Shown piece after piece: positions 54,849 to 63,914 of a DNA stretch of 64,000 nucleotides. The stretch is from Halocatena halophila (lineage in GTDB: Archaea; Halobacteriota; Halobacteria; Halobacteriales; Haloarculaceae). The position numbers and the translations under genes are program-made. The stretch spans positions 620,001 to 684,000 of the forward strand of contig CP071306.1 of assembly GCA_027563145.1 (NCBI GenBank), written 5' to 3'. The notes below the pieces were generated by a model that did no database searches, had not been told where the DNA came from, and saw only the letters and a program-made list of their open reading frames with translations. The number at the start of each line of letters is the position of its first letter. Within the stretch, counting starts at the first letter, position 1.

Positions 54849-56197
54849 CGACGGTTCGGTTGCGAGGGATCTACGCCACTGCACTCACCGCGCTCCTTGA
54901 GGACGAGTACGAGATCGTCCAGGCTTCTCCGCCGATCAAGTCGCGGTTCGATCGCGCATTCGGTGATGCTCCCGCTGCGGTAACCATTGGGGATGCAGCC
55001 GATCGGACGGGAATAGCCGTAGTCGCACCCGACGATGAAACGCTCCAGCCCATCTGTGCAGAGATTACGTCGGTTGGAGTCGACGCGTTCAGCTGGACGG
55101 CCAGTACTCCACCAGAGACCGTGTGTACGGGGACAGTCGAATCGGTCGAACGTCAGGGTGCAGTCGTCGATCTGGGCGCGGCTGCTGGTTTTCTTCCGTT
55201 TCGGGAGGCTGATGAGCAGCTACAGCGTGGCGACGAGCTCACCGTCCAGGTTGCACGCACGACAGCACCCTGGGTCGACGATCGGCCGGAGTTGCGGACG
55301 ACGATCGCCGTCGAGAACAGCTACGGGCACCTCCAGAAAGGAACCACAGCCACCGGCGATGGGATCGGCGTTACCGATCTCTTGGACGTTTCACCCCGCG
55401 AGGGCTGGACGGTTCGCTGGGCCGAGGGAGCCACAGATCATTCGTTCGACGTGCTCGCGGCAGCGCTCTCACAGCTCAACGAGCGGGCCAAACGGATCGA
55501 AGATGAGGTTGAAAAGCCCACACAGCCACAGAAGCAGATGTGGGTGTGGTTCGGCAGGGAAAGCCGGTTTGCACTGGATGAACACCGGGGAACGGTGACG
55601 ACAACGATGGATGGTCACCACCGGATCAAGGCCGGGACGGATGCCGCCAGCGCAGCCGTCGATTTCACCGAAGCGGTTTCTGAACCGACGGGCGATTTTC
55701 CGTTCGCGGAGACGGTTTCTGCGTTCGGCCCGGCCGTCGGCGATTCGATCGAGATCGCTCACGGGAAGCCGGACGGTCGATGTTTTTCGCTGGGAACCGC
55801 CACCGTCACCGACAGAGACGACACCACGATCACGGTTGAGCGGACGATGTCTCCTGGAGGGAGCTACGACGCGCTCGGCGTCAAGAAGGAAGCCGGCGAC
55901 GTTGCCACAACGAAGCTCACCGAAGGCAAGTGGTGGTATCCAACCGTCTATCGGGATCGAAACGGGACCTCAAAAGGGACGTACGTGAACGTCTGCACGC
56001 CCGTCGAGCTGTTCCCAGATCAGGCCCGCTATATCGATCTGCACGTTGATGTCGTGAAACACGCTGATGGAACCCTCAAGCGGGTAGACGACGACGAACT
56101 CGAGGCAGCGCAAGCTGCCGGACAGCTCACCGAGCAGGTGGCCGACCGGGCCCGGACCGTTGCTGTCTCACTCGAGCGCGCGCTCAGCGACGACTGA
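54845..56197 (+). CDS. fau1: RNA-binding protein FAU-1 (AU-1), RNase E/G-like with DUF402
   Basis: 450 residues. Residues about 95-140 form an S1-like OB fold (TVCTGTVESVERQGAVVDLG). The middle is a FAU-1 specific region, with QKQMWVWFGRESRFALDEHRG opening the DUF402 half (GHHRIKAGT, WWYPTVYRDRNGTSKGTYVN, YIDLHVDVVKHADG). Archaeal FAU-1 binds AU-rich RNA and resembles RNase E/G; it may act in rRNA processing. Coupled to the small upstream gene. Confidence 0.88.
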   Translation: MTTVRLRGIYATALTALLEDEYEIVQASPPIKSRFDRAFGDAPAAVTIGDAADRTGIAVVAPDDETLQPICAEITSVGVDAFSWTASTPPETVCTGTVESVERQGAVVDLGAAAGFLPFREADEQLQRGDELTVQVARTTAPWVDDRPELRTTIAVENSYGHLQKGTTATGDGIGVTDLLDVSPREGWTVRWAEGATDHSFDVLAAALSQLNERAKRIEDEVEKPTQPQKQMWVWFGRESRFALDEHRGTVTTTMDGHHRIKAGTDAASAAVDFTEAVSEPTGDFPFAETVSAFGPAVGDSIEIAHGKPDGRCFSLGTATVTDRDDTTITVERTMSPGGSYDALGVKKEAGDVATTKLTEGKWWYPTVYRDRNGTSKGTYVNVCTPVELFPDQARYIDLHVDVVKHADGTLKRVDDDELEAAQAAGQLTEQVADRARTVAVSLERALSDD

Positions 56198-56207
56198 CGG
56201 TTCAGAC

Positions 56208-56927
56208 TCAGTTCTCGAGCAGGGCCTGCAGTTCGTACAGGTCAGCGAGTTCATACGTTGGTTCGACGGAGAGCTCCGTCTCGGCCCGGTGATCACGGCG
56301 GAGAAACGCAGCGTCGATGCCGGCACGCTCGGCGGCGATCAGATCCGTTTCGCTGTCACCGACGTAGAGTGCATTCTCCGGTTCAAGGGCAGAGAGTGCA
56401 GCGTCGATAAACGTCGGCTCGGGCTTTTTCTCTGCTAAGCTCTCGATCGTTCGTGGCCGGCCATAGCAGACATCAAATGCCGACTGGAGGCCAAAATGTG
56501 AGAGCACGAACTCAACAGTCGATTGGTGGTTGTTGCTGACGAGTCCACAGGTCTGTGAGAGCTCCGGAACGATTGCCACGTCGTCGTAGGTCGATCGGCT
56601 ACCGGCCTCGAATTCGAGCACTTGCGAGCGTTCGTCGAAGTGTTCACGTTTCGCCCAGAATGTTTCGGGATCCAACTCGTACTCCGCACAGAGCGCGTAC
56701 AGTTCGTCGGGATGGATGCCATCAACGATCGCACCGACGTGTTCGTCGGCCACAGTAGAGACACCAACTGCTTCGAACGCGCGCCTGGTTGCGCGCAGTT
56801 GGGAGGATCGCGGCGGCGGGACGACCAACACGCCGTCGTTGTCGAAGACGACTGTATCGTAGGACACGGTTGCCGTTCGATCGCCGGTGCTATCGCCGTT
56901 TCGATCAGTACCGTTGTCAGAACTCAT
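56208..56927 (-). CDS. HAD-superfamily hydrolase
   Basis: 239 residues from MSSDNGTDRNGDSTG. The HAD motif I is VVFDNDGVLV (DxD), with motif II LVSNNHQ, motif III Lys in AEKKPEPTF, and motif IV LYVGDSETDLIAAERAG. Most likely a phosphoglycolate-phosphatase-like or sugar-phosphate enzyme, C1-cap type. The first 15 residues are a low-complexity D/S/G tail. The start overlaps the preceding GNAT gene by 11 bases. Confidence 0.86.
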   Translation of the reverse strand: MSSDNGTDRNGDSTGDRTATVSYDTVVFDNDGVLVVPPPRSSQLRATRRAFEAVGVSTVADEHVGAIVDGIHPDELYALCAEYELDPETFWAKREHFDERSQVLEFEAGSRSTYDDVAIVPELSQTCGLVSNNHQSTVEFVLSHFGLQSAFDVCYGRPRTIESLAEKKPEPTFIDAALSALEPENALYVGDSETDLIAAERAGIDAAFLRRDHRAETELSVEPTYELADLYELQALLEN

Positions 56928-57438
56928 CGACGAGCAGTCCATAGCGGAGGATGTCAATGTATTCGCCGTCGACGTACGCCTCATCGCGAAATCGTCCTTC
57001 CTGGGTGAAACCAACTTTTTCCAGCACGTTCGCCGACGCGTCGTTGCTGGCGAAACACTCCGCGATGATTTTGTTCAGTCGCAGCGTCTCGAATCCGTAG
57101 GCACAGATCGTTTCGGCCGCCTCGGTAGCATAGCCGTTCTCCCAGTGCTCGGGATCGATCGTGTAGGCCAGTTCTGCGACGCCCCATCGTTCGTTTGGTG
57201 GTTTAAAACCGACCGTTCCGACGCGGGTTTCATCGACCGTCACCACGAACTGTATCTTGTTATTCTCACTGAGCGACTCGATCCACTCGCGTTCGTCCTC
57301 GAGTGATTTCGGGTCTACCATTCCCGTTCGGGGCCAGACCCGGGGGTCGTTGAACAGCTCGGCAAGCCACTGGGCGTCCTCGGTTTCGATTGATCGCAGC
57401 GCAATCCGGTCTCCGGTGGTGAAAATCGGACCAGGCAT
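56917..57438 (-). CDS. RimJ/RimL-type GNAT acetyltransferase (tandem copy 1)
   Basis: 173 residues from MPGPIFTTGDRIALRSIETE. GNAT features: TVGFKPPNERWGVAELAY, HWENGYATEAAETICAYGFETL (acetyl-CoA P-loop, G-Y-A-T), ECFASNDASANVLEKVGF. Likely modifies an N-terminus or small amine. Closest relatives are the two genes immediately upstream on the same strand. Confidence 0.85.
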   Translation of the reverse strand: MPGPIFTTGDRIALRSIETEDAQWLAELFNDPRVWPRTGMVDPKSLEDEREWIESLSENNKIQFVVTVDETRVGTVGFKPPNERWGVAELAYTIDPEHWENGYATEAAETICAYGFETLRLNKIIAECFASNDASANVLEKVGFTQEGRFRDEAYVDGEYIDILRYGLLVDEF

Positions 57439-57499
57439 AGATGACGTTGTATAACGACACAAATGAGTCTGTTTCACCACTGTGAACTATTCACATTGA

Positions 57500-58033
57500 T
57501 CAGTTCTCGTCGAACCATTCGGTCGCCAGCAGTCCGTACTGGAGGACATCGACGCGCTCGCCCTCGGTGAACCAGTGCTTTCGGAGGCGGCCCTCTTGTG
57601 TGAAGCCGGCCGTTTCGAGTGCGCTTGCTGATCCAGGATTCGTATCGAAACAGACGGCATACAGTTTTTCCAGCCGGCGCGTTTCGAACGCATAGCCACA
57701 GATCGTCCGGATGGCATCCGTCGCATAGCCGTTCCCCCAGTGATCGGGATGAATCTTGTACGCGAGTTCAGCAACGCCGAACGCTTCATCGGGTGGCTTC
57801 ATTCTGATGGTTCCGACTGGGGTTTCATCCACGCTCACGACAAATTCGACGGCTCCGGAATCGTCGCTCGATTCGAACCACTCGCGTGCGTCAGCCAGTG
57901 ATGTCGGTTCCGTCACTCCAAGCGGTCCCCAGACGTTGGGATGGTTGACGAGTTCGTGGCTCCATTCGACGTCTTCAGATTCGAAGGTTCGAAGTGAAAC
58001 CGTTTCGCCTTCCAGGAATACTGGTCCCGGCAT
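57500..58033 (-). CDS. RimJ/RimL-type GNAT acetyltransferase (tandem copy 2)
   Basis: 177 residues starting MPGPVFLEGETVSLRTFESE. Same build as its neighbours: GVAELAYKIHPDHWGNGYAT, ICGYAFETRRLEKLYAVCFD and ETAGFTQEGRLRKHWFTEGE. Compared with copy 3 most of the helical core is conserved, so a recent duplication is likely. It shares the MPGP start with both others. Confidence 0.87.
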   Translation of the reverse strand: MPGPVFLEGETVSLRTFESEDVEWSHELVNHPNVWGPLGVTEPTSLADAREWFESSDDSGAVEFVVSVDETPVGTIRMKPPDEAFGVAELAYKIHPDHWGNGYATDAIRTICGYAFETRRLEKLYAVCFDTNPGSASALETAGFTQEGRLRKHWFTEGERVDVLQYGLLATEWFDEN

Positions 58034-58097
58034 GGCACGATCTACTGATGGAGAGCACCTAACAATGTTGGAGCCATGACACCACAGGACGCGGGGG

Positions 58098-58631
58098 TCA
58101 CTCTTGATCGAACCAGTCTGTAGCCAACAGCCCGTAGCGTAGCACGTCAACCCGTTCGCCCTCCGTGAAGCCGTGGTTTTTGAACCGGCCTTCCTGAGAG
58201 AAGCCGGCCTTTTCGAGTGCGCGGCCGGATGCTGGGTTCGTATCGAAGCACTCGGCAAACAGCTTCTCGAGACGACGCGTTTCGAAGGCGTAGGCGCTGA
58301 TCGTTTTCAGGGCGTCCGTCGCGTAGCCGTTCCCCCAATGCTTCGGATCAAATTTGTACGAGAGCTCCGCGATACCCCACGTCTCATACGGTGATTTCAT
58401 GTTGACAGTTCCGACTGGTGTTTCATCGACCGTCACGACGAAACACACGGCATCGGAGTCGTTTTTCGAATCGATCCATTCGTGTGTCTCTTCCAGTGAC
58501 ACTGGTGCCTCCATTCCAAGCGATTGCCAGACACGGGGATTGTTGACCAGTTCGTGGTTCCATTCGGCGTCGTCTTTTTCGAGCGTGCGCAGCGACACCA
58601 CGTCACCCTCGCAGAATATTGGACCAGGCAT
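58098..58631 (-). CDS. RimJ/RimL-type GNAT acetyltransferase (tandem copy 3)
   Basis: 177 residues starting MPGPIFCEGDVVSLRTLEKD. GNAT motifs: GIAELSYKFDPKHWGNGYAT, ISAYAFETRRLEKLFAECFD, EKAGFSQEGRFKNHGFTEGE. First in transcription order of the three. Copies 2 and 3 are more like each other than copy 1 is to either. Confidence 0.87.
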   Translation of the reverse strand: MPGPIFCEGDVVSLRTLEKDDAEWNHELVNNPRVWQSLGMEAPVSLEETHEWIDSKNDSDAVCFVVTVDETPVGTVNMKSPYETWGIAELSYKFDPKHWGNGYATDALKTISAYAFETRRLEKLFAECFDTNPASGRALEKAGFSQEGRFKNHGFTEGERVDVLRYGLLATDWFDQE

Positions 58632-58885
58632 TACCGTCTCATTCGAGAGCGAGTACTTGAGGCTGTTTCAGGTGTGACAGCATGTGTCGGTCGTTCGGGG
58701 GGTATCTGATCAATCACTGGCGAGTCAGAACACGGTATGTCCACGTCGATTGTCATCGGCGATTGCTTGCCTTTGCGAGTGGCTCACCGATGGCCCGTCC
58801 AACGGGAACTTCTCGGAGTTACTGGACGAACATGGGTTGACACCATCGCCGATGGTATCACAACGCTGGCGACCGGAGGAGTAGT

Positions 58886-59623
58886 ATGGATCGACCCGAT
58901 CTCACCGGGCGCACCGCGCTCGTCACCGGCAGCGCGAAAGGACTCGGCAGCGACTGTATTGAGGCGCTGGCGAGTGCTGGCGCAGACGTCGTGGTTCACT
59001 ATCATACGAGCGAGGAGGAGGCCACCGCGCTCGCCGACGCGCTTTCTGCACAGTTCGGCGTCAGCTCACTGGCAGTCGGCGCGGACGTTACTGAGCCCGA
59101 CGAAGTCGATGCGCTCTTTTCGACGATCGAAGCCGAACGTGGGCCGGTCGATCTCCTCGTGAACAACGTCGGCCGGTTCGCTCCCGAAGACTGGGAAACG
59201 ATGGACTGGGACGTTTGGAAAAATGTGCTGGAGACGAACTTCAACGCGACCTGTCTCTGTTCGAAACGCGCGCTCCAGACGATGCGCGATGCCGAATACG
59301 GTCGCATCGTCAACATCGGCTACGCCGGTGCCGAGAAAGGGCTCGTCAATCCGACGAACTTCCCGTACTTCGTCGCCAAAACCGGCGTGCTGATGTTCAC
59401 GCGAATGCTCGCGGCCGACACCCAACACGAGGGAATCACCGTCAACGCCGTCTCACCGTACGTCATCGAGAACTCCGATGCGTTTCCGGACACGCTTCCG
59501 CGCGGACGAGCGGCCACGACCGAGGACGTGATTGATCCAATCCTGTTTTTTATGGGGGGTCCGGAGTACATCAGCGGCGAGAACGTCGAGGTAGATGGGG
59601 GCTGGCTGCCCGAATCGGTCTGA
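58886..59623 (+). CDS. short-chain dehydrogenase/reductase (FabG-like)
   Basis: 245 residues. NAD(P) loop TALVTGSAKGLGSDC (TGxxxGxG), LVNNVGRF, the YxxxK pair in PYFVAKTGV, and the C-terminal GGPEYISGENVEVDGGW. The usual catalytic Ser before the Tyr appears to be lost: the matching stretch reads NIGYAGAEKG. A strong GGAGGAG lies nine bases before the ATG. The region 58632-58885 holds no other gene I trust. The stop abuts the convergent engB. Confidence 0.85.
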   Translation: MDRPDLTGRTALVTGSAKGLGSDCIEALASAGADVVVHYHTSEEEATALADALSAQFGVSSLAVGADVTEPDEVDALFSTIEAERGPVDLLVNNVGRFAPEDWETMDWDVWKNVLETNFNATCLCSKRALQTMRDAEYGRIVNIGYAGAEKGLVNPTNFPYFVAKTGVLMFTRMLAADTQHEGITVNAVSPYVIENSDAFPDTLPRGRAATTEDVIDPILFFMGGPEYISGENVEVDGGWLPESV

Positions 59624-60241
59624 TCAGAAAAACTGCAACAGATCGTCGCGCTTTGCCTCGTGGAGATGTTCACCGACGGCGTCGGTGAGCGAGCTGATCT
59701 GCCCACGTTTGGCACAGATCGGTGCGATCGTCTCGGGCCACTGCTTCCACGGCGGATAGATGCCGAGCCGGTCGCAGATCGCATCAAGACGCGCATCTCG
59801 ATCATCAACCTTGTCCATCTTGTTCACCGCGACAACGGTGGGAATCGATAGCTCCTGGAGGAAATGAAACAGCTCCACGTCATGGGGCACTGCCCCGCGT
59901 TCGGCGTGGCGATCGATGATGTCTACCGCGCTTTTACCATCGAGCACGACGATCCCCACGAGGATCCGCTCCGAATAGCCCTCGAGATACTGGACAACGT
60001 TCGTCTTGATCGACTCGCGATGGCCCTCCTCAACACCCTCCATAAATCCAAACCCGGGCAGATCTGTCAACACGAAATCCTCCGACGCCCAGTCGTAATG
60101 GTTGGGCGAGCGCGTAACACCCGGTTTCGAGCCCGTAGAGACCGAATGGCCGGTGAGCTCGCGCATGATCGTTGACTTTCCAACGTTCGAGCGACCGACG
60201 AGAACGACCTCCGCAGACCGATCGGGGCGAGTGTCGAACAT
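59624..60241 (-). CDS. engB: EngB-type ribosome-biogenesis GTPase
   Basis: 205 residues. G1 is [16 protein letters not shown]3 DLPGFGF, G4 AVNKMDKV, and a switch region [15 protein letters not shown]. EngB/YihA family GTPases assist large-subunit assembly. It directly follows NOG1, with which it forms a two-gene ribosome-assembly unit. Confidence 0.93.
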   Translation of the reverse strand: MFDTRPDRSAEVVLVGRSNVGKSTIMRELTGHSVSTGSKPGVTRSPNHYDWASEDFVLTDLPGFGFMEGVEEGHRESIKTNVVQYLEGYSERILVGIVVLDGKSAVDIIDRHAERGAVPHDVELFHFLQELSIPTVVAVNKMDKVDDRDARLDAICDRLGIYPPWKQWPETIAPICAKRGQISSLTDAVGEHLHEAKRDDLLQFF

Positions 60242-60244
60242 GAT

Positions 60245-61216
60245 TCAGGCGTTCGTCTCGTATGGCAGCTCGATTTCGTAATCCGTCGCATCTATCGCCG
60301 CGTCGAGAAGTTCGGTGACGCCCTCGTTCTCAGTGGCGCTACAGCGCAATGGGGCGTCGATCGCGCCGTCGAGATCTGCCTTCGAAGCGACCGTCAGGAC
60401 GGGCACACCGGAGAACCGATCCGCAATCTCGTCGCGAAGCGCCAGTTGGACGTCGCGCTGGTAGCCACACGTTTCGCTCCCATCGACAAAGACGAGAATA
60501 CAATCCGCACAGTGAGAGAGCGCACTCACCGCCTGCGACTCGATGTCGTTTCGCTCGTCCGCCGGCCGATCGAGTAGCCCTGGCGTATCGATGAGCTGAT
60601 ACGTGATGTGATTGCGCTCGATGTGGCCAACGTGGATCTGTGTGGTCGTAAATGGATACGAGGCAATCTCGTTGTTCGCGTTGGTGACGTGGTTGACGAA
60701 CGTGGATTTGCCGACGTTGGGGTAGCCAGCGATCACGATCGTGGGCTGGTCCGGACGAATGTCTGGAAGTTCCTTGAGCTGTTCGCGTGCGTCTCCGAGC
60801 GCGAGCAGTTCGTCTTCAACGTTATTGGTGAGGTCGGCAAGTCGAGCAAACGCTTGCTTTCGAATCTTTCGGGCGGTGTCTGGATCTCCACGGAGGCGCG
60901 ACTGGTACTCCGAACGGATATCGGCCGCCTTTCGTCCGGTCCACATCACGGTCGAAAGCTGCTGTTTGAGCGAATCGACGCCGCCATCAACGAGCGCGTC
61001 GGCGAGTTCGTAGTAGAACGGGTCCACCGCATCGAAATCCGGCCACGAAGTCGTCACGTTCTGGAGATTGTCAGAAACGATATTCGAGGCTGTCACCAGC
61101 ATCGACTGTTGGGCCTCGATGCCGGATTTCGCCCGTCCCGCTCGAGCAGCCCGAGAGAACGCTTTATCGATGAGTTCCTCCGACCGGGGAACGGTCGGGA
61201 TGTCCTCGAACGTCAT
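60245..61216 (-). CDS. Obg/NOG1-type GTPase
   Basis: 323 residues from MTFEDIPTVPRSEELIDKAF. A helical N-terminal NOG1 domain (residues about 1-150) precedes the G domain: IAGYPNVGKSTFVNHVT, DTPGLLDRPADERNDIE, and ASKADLDG. NOG1 proteins act in 60S/50S biogenesis. The ATG at 61216 was chosen over a 19-codon extension outside the conserved domain. Confidence 0.92.
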   Translation of the reverse strand: MTFEDIPTVPRSEELIDKAFSRAARAGRAKSGIEAQQSMLVTASNIVSDNLQNVTTSWPDFDAVDPFYYELADALVDGGVDSLKQQLSTVMWTGRKAADIRSEYQSRLRGDPDTARKIRKQAFARLADLTNNVEDELLALGDAREQLKELPDIRPDQPTIVIAGYPNVGKSTFVNHVTNANNEIASYPFTTTQIHVGHIERNHITYQLIDTPGLLDRPADERNDIESQAVSALSHCADCILVFVDGSETCGYQRDVQLALRDEIADRFSGVPVLTVASKADLDGAIDAPLRCSATENEGVTELLDAAIDATDYEIELPYETNA

Positions 61217-61317
61217 ACTAAGACTATCAGTCCCGACCCTAAAAGCACGTTCGTTACCCGCTCCGACGGTCATATCCCACCAGTGGGTATACGGTAACGG
61301 AGAACGTACACGATACT

Positions 61318-61674
61318 ATGGATTACAAAGCGATCGTTACCGGCTTTCTGGTCGCCGTCCTCCTTGGTCTGATCGGATTCATGCTCCCTGGCATTGGACA
61401 CGCCACAGCAGGGCTGATCGGTGGATTCGTCGCGGGTTACATGGCCGGCGGTGGACTGTTTCGCGGTGGCGTCCACGGCTTGCTCGCGGGCGCACTCAGT
61501 GGAATCATCTTCGCGCTCATCGTTGGCGTCGCGGCAGTGATCGGTGGCACGCTGATCGGCGGACCAGTTGGAGCACTCGGTGGACTGGGAGCAGGCCTCG
61601 CGGCCATCGTTCTGGCGCTCATGGCCGCGATCCCGAGCGGGCTCGCGGGCGCTCTCGGTGGGTACCTCGAATAG
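61318..61674 (+). CDS. DUF5518-like membrane protein
   Basis: 118 residues, almost all hydrophobic and rich in Gly and Ala, with about four short helices (IVTGFLVAVLLGLIGFMLPG, GLIGGFVAGYMAGGGLFRGG, LSGIIFALIVGVAAVIGGTL). The G-G-x-x-A-G-Y-x-x-G-G motif is the DUF5518 hallmark of haloarchaea. Function unknown. Its stop is next to the convergent hisE. Confidence 0.8.
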   Translation: MDYKAIVTGFLVAVLLGLIGFMLPGIGHATAGLIGGFVAGYMAGGGLFRGGVHGLLAGALSGIIFALIVGVAAVIGGTLIGGPVGALGGLGAGLAAIVLALMAAIPSGLAGALGGYLE

Positions 61675-61675
61675 G

Positions 61676-61960
61676 TCAGCGCCGTGCCTCTAGCTCCTCA
61701 AGCAGATCGTCGAGTGACATTTCCTTCATCGATAACAACACGAGAAGATGATACACGATGTCTGCGCCTTCGTGGGCGATTTCCTCGTGTGAGTCATCCT
61801 TTGCAGCCAGGACGAGCTCGGTGCACTCCTCGCCAAGCTTTTCGAGTACCTCGTTTTCGCCCTTCTCTGCGGTGAACAACGATGTGGTGTAGGAGTTCTC
61901 GGGAAGGGTTCGTTTCCGATCCTCGATCACGTCGAACAGCTCTTCGAGCACCTCACTCAT
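61676..61960 (-). CDS. hisE: phosphoribosyl-ATP diphosphatase HisE
   Basis: 94 residues, MazG-like four-helix protein. LEELFDVIEDRKRTLPENSY starts it; KLGEECTELVLAAKDDSHEE and ADIVYHLLVLLSMKEM carry the E-E-x-x-E and D-x-x-Y-H metal residues. It hydrolyses phosphoribosyl-ATP, step two of histidine synthesis. The start at MSEVLEEL is coupled to the upstream nuclease-domain gene by an eight-base overlap. Confidence 0.94.
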   Translation of the reverse strand: MSEVLEELFDVIEDRKRTLPENSYTTSLFTAEKGENEVLEKLGEECTELVLAAKDDSHEEIAHEGADIVYHLLVLLSMKEMSLDDLLEELEARR

Positions 61961-62450
61961 CGAATTCATCCTCCGTTGGTGGCCACGTCGTTGGTCCGGA
62001 CCCATCGAGTACGTCACGAATGTCGTGGAGCTGGTGATACTGTTCTGGATCGTCACCGCCACCTTCGAACACCTCGGGATCGATCTCGATTGGCGCGTTC
62101 GTACGTGCGGCAAGCGCAAGCGCATCACTCGGTCTGGCATCGATCACTGCCGATCCTCGCGGCGTGACCAGATGGAGATCGGCAAAATATGTCCCCTCCT
62201 CGACGGACGAAATCGACACGCGATCGACGCGGCCACCGAGCTCCTCGAAGCCGTCAAGCAAGAGATCGTGCGTGAGCGGCCGTCCTATGTCGTCGGCGTC
62301 GAGACCGCGAACGATGCTGGTCGCCTCCGAAAAGCCGATGAAAATCGGGAGTAAATCCGTCTCCTCCTCGTCGTCGGGAGCAAGCGTCACCACGGGAACG
62401 GCGCCGCGCTGAGTCCCGGCCACGCGGACGCCCTCGATGGATGCATCCAT
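61953..62450 (-). CDS. bifunctional nuclease-domain (DUF151) protein
   Basis: 165 residues from MDASIEGVRVAGTQRGAVPV. The DUF151 core is visible as LLPIFIGFSEATSIVRGLD, RPLTHDLLLDGFEELGGRVDR and VIDARPSDALALAARTNAPI. Members have been reported as nucleases; in archaea their role is unclear. It overlaps hisE by eight bases and follows pdxT on the same strand. Confidence 0.9.
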   Translation of the reverse strand: MDASIEGVRVAGTQRGAVPVVTLAPDDEEETDLLPIFIGFSEATSIVRGLDADDIGRPLTHDLLLDGFEELGGRVDRVSISSVEEGTYFADLHLVTPRGSAVIDARPSDALALAARTNAPIEIDPEVFEGGGDDPEQYHQLHDIRDVLDGSGPTTWPPTEDEFDE

Positions 62451-62493
62451 ACGCGTACTGTCGGGGGCACGGGGCAAAACCCCTCGGGGTCGA

Positions 62494-63084
62494 TCAGGAG
62501 AACTGCTCGAACAACGCCAGCTCGTGCAGCCGAGAATCATGCGTCAGTTCAGGGTGGAACGACGTGGCGACGACCGACCCGGATCGAACCGCAACTGGGC
62601 GGTCCTCCCACGCTGCGAGCACCTCGACCGACGGGCCGACGCTATCGATCAACGGCGCACGAATGAAGACTGCGGGAAACGGTCTCTCGAGACCGCGAAT
62701 CGGTAGCGGTGCTTCGAAACTGTCGCGCTGACGGCCGAACGCGTTTCGATCGACAGAGATGTCGAGACAATCGAGCGTGTGAACTCTCTCGTCCCGTGGA
62801 TCTCGACTCACCACGATCAACCCGGCACAGGTGGCCAACAATGGATTGCCGGCCTCGACGTGGCCGACGATCTCTGATGCAATTTTTTCGGTCACCAAAA
62901 GGTCCGAAATGGTGGTCGATTCCCCGCCGGGCAATACGAGCATATCACACGAGGGGACCGTCCCGGCCGTGCGTACCCGCTGGACGGTGAGATCGACGCC
63001 ACACGCCGTTGCACTCCGTTCGAGCGCCGCGACGTGCTCGGAAACGTCCCCCTGAACCGCGATTACACCCGCTGTGAGCGTCAT
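62494..63084 (-). CDS. pdxT: pyridoxal 5'-phosphate synthase glutaminase subunit PdxT
   Basis: 196 residues. Class I glutamine amidotransferase: GVIAVQGDVSEHVAALER opens it, LPGGESTTISDLL follows, the nucleophile Cys86 is in LLATCAGLIVVS, and VATSFHPELTHDSRLH gives His and Glu. It feeds ammonia to PdxS for PLP. pdxS is not beside it in the window. Confidence 0.95.
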   Translation of the reverse strand: MTLTAGVIAVQGDVSEHVAALERSATACGVDLTVQRVRTAGTVPSCDMLVLPGGESTTISDLLVTEKIASEIVGHVEAGNPLLATCAGLIVVSRDPRDERVHTLDCLDISVDRNAFGRQRDSFEAPLPIRGLERPFPAVFIRAPLIDSVGPSVEVLAAWEDRPVAVRSGSVVATSFHPELTHDSRLHELALFEQFS

Positions 63085-63136
63085 ACATATAGAAAAGACT
63101 GTCCCGTAGAAAAGAAATACGTTATGTAGACCGCGT

Positions 63137-63295
63137 TTAGAGGGCGTTCAACACGAGGATCAACACGCCGAACAACACGCCAAACGCGACGACGGTTCGC
63201 GGATCGATACGTGGGGCGTTCCGGTCTTCGGACTCAAAATACCGAACCAATCCGGCACTTGACATCAATCCGCCGGAGCTCTGTCCTTTACTCAT
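63137..63295 (-). CDS. secG: preprotein translocase subunit Sec61-beta (SecG)
   Basis: 52 residues, too short for simple ORF filters. The start [20 protein letters not shown] is the archaeal Sec61-beta signature ([13 protein letters not shown]), and one C-terminal membrane helix, [19 protein letters not shown], ends the protein. It is the small partner of the SecYE channel. Confidence 0.93.
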   Translation of the reverse strand: MSKGQSSGGLMSSAGLVRYFESEDRNAPRIDPRTVVAFGVLFGVLILVLNAL

Positions 63296-63384
63296 GGGAT
63301 ATCTTTCGAGTCGGTGCTTGTATGGGTTTCGACCTCCGACAGTGAAAACCCTTATTCCCCGGGCCAGACTAGCTCGTGTGTACG

Positions 63385-63654
63385 ATGACCATCACGCTGA
63401 AAGACTTCTACGCCGATTGGTGTGGACCGTGCAAAACGCAGGATCCGATTCTCGAAGAACTTGAAGAAGACTGGGAAGACGAACTGCAAGTGGAGAAAGT
63501 CAACGTTGATGAGCAACAGGACATCGCCAACGAGTACCAGGTGCGATCGCTGCCCACCCTCATCATCGAGAACGACGACGGTGTCGTTGAACGGTTCGTC
63601 GGTGTGACCCAGCGCGCCGACCTCGAATCTGCGCTCGAAGAAGCTGGCGCGTAA
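63385..63654 (+). CDS. thioredoxin
   Basis: 89 residues from ATG 63385. The active site is [12 protein letters not shown] with Cys13 and Cys16. The cis-Pro loop is [12 protein letters not shown]. It starts directly in the thioredoxin fold with a short first strand. Start chosen at [12 protein letters not shown]; the three codons upstream are dispensable. Confidence 0.93.
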   Translation: MTITLKDFYADWCGPCKTQDPILEELEEDWEDELQVEKVNVDEQQDIANEYQVRSLPTLIIENDDGVVERFVGVTQRADLESALEEAGA

Positions 63655-63659
63655 CCGCC

Positions 63660-63914
63660 TCAGTCATCACAGACGGCACAGATTTCGCCCGTTATTTCGT
63701 ACAGATTCTGTCTGGCGTCAGCGAAATACACGTCCTCGTCGACCGCATTGATCTCCTCGAGACGTTCGAGGGCGTACCGAACCGTGCGCGCGGACAACAT
63801 CGACTCTTCGACAATTCCTTTCTGCGTCAGCGGACCGTTGTATTCGAGCACTTTGTACACCAGTTTCGCACTCGGAGGCAGGTCAACGAGATTCTCTGTA
63901 GACGAATCACTCAT
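63660..63914 (-). CDS. winged-helix (MarR-like) regulator with C-terminal Cys pair
   Basis: 84 residues from MSDSSTENLVDLPPSAK. LVYKVLEYNGPLTQKGIVEE, then LSARTVRYALERLEEINAV, are the recognition helices of a winged helix, close to small haloarchaeal MarR/TrmB-type regulators. The end, EICAVCDD, holds a CxxC that may sense redox or bind metal with the nearby thioredoxin as a partner; this is inference. A 20-codon upstream extension was dropped as basic and not family-like. Confidence 0.8.
   Translation of the reverse strand: MSDSSTENLVDLPPSAKLVYKVLEYNGPLTQKGIVEESMLSARTVRYALERLEEINAVDEDVYFADARQNLYEITGEICAVCDD

Noticed and set aside
58684..58884. 66-codon forward frame just before the SDR
   Set aside because: Low acidity, no promoter and no recognisable domain; the strong GGAGGAG belongs to the SDR start.
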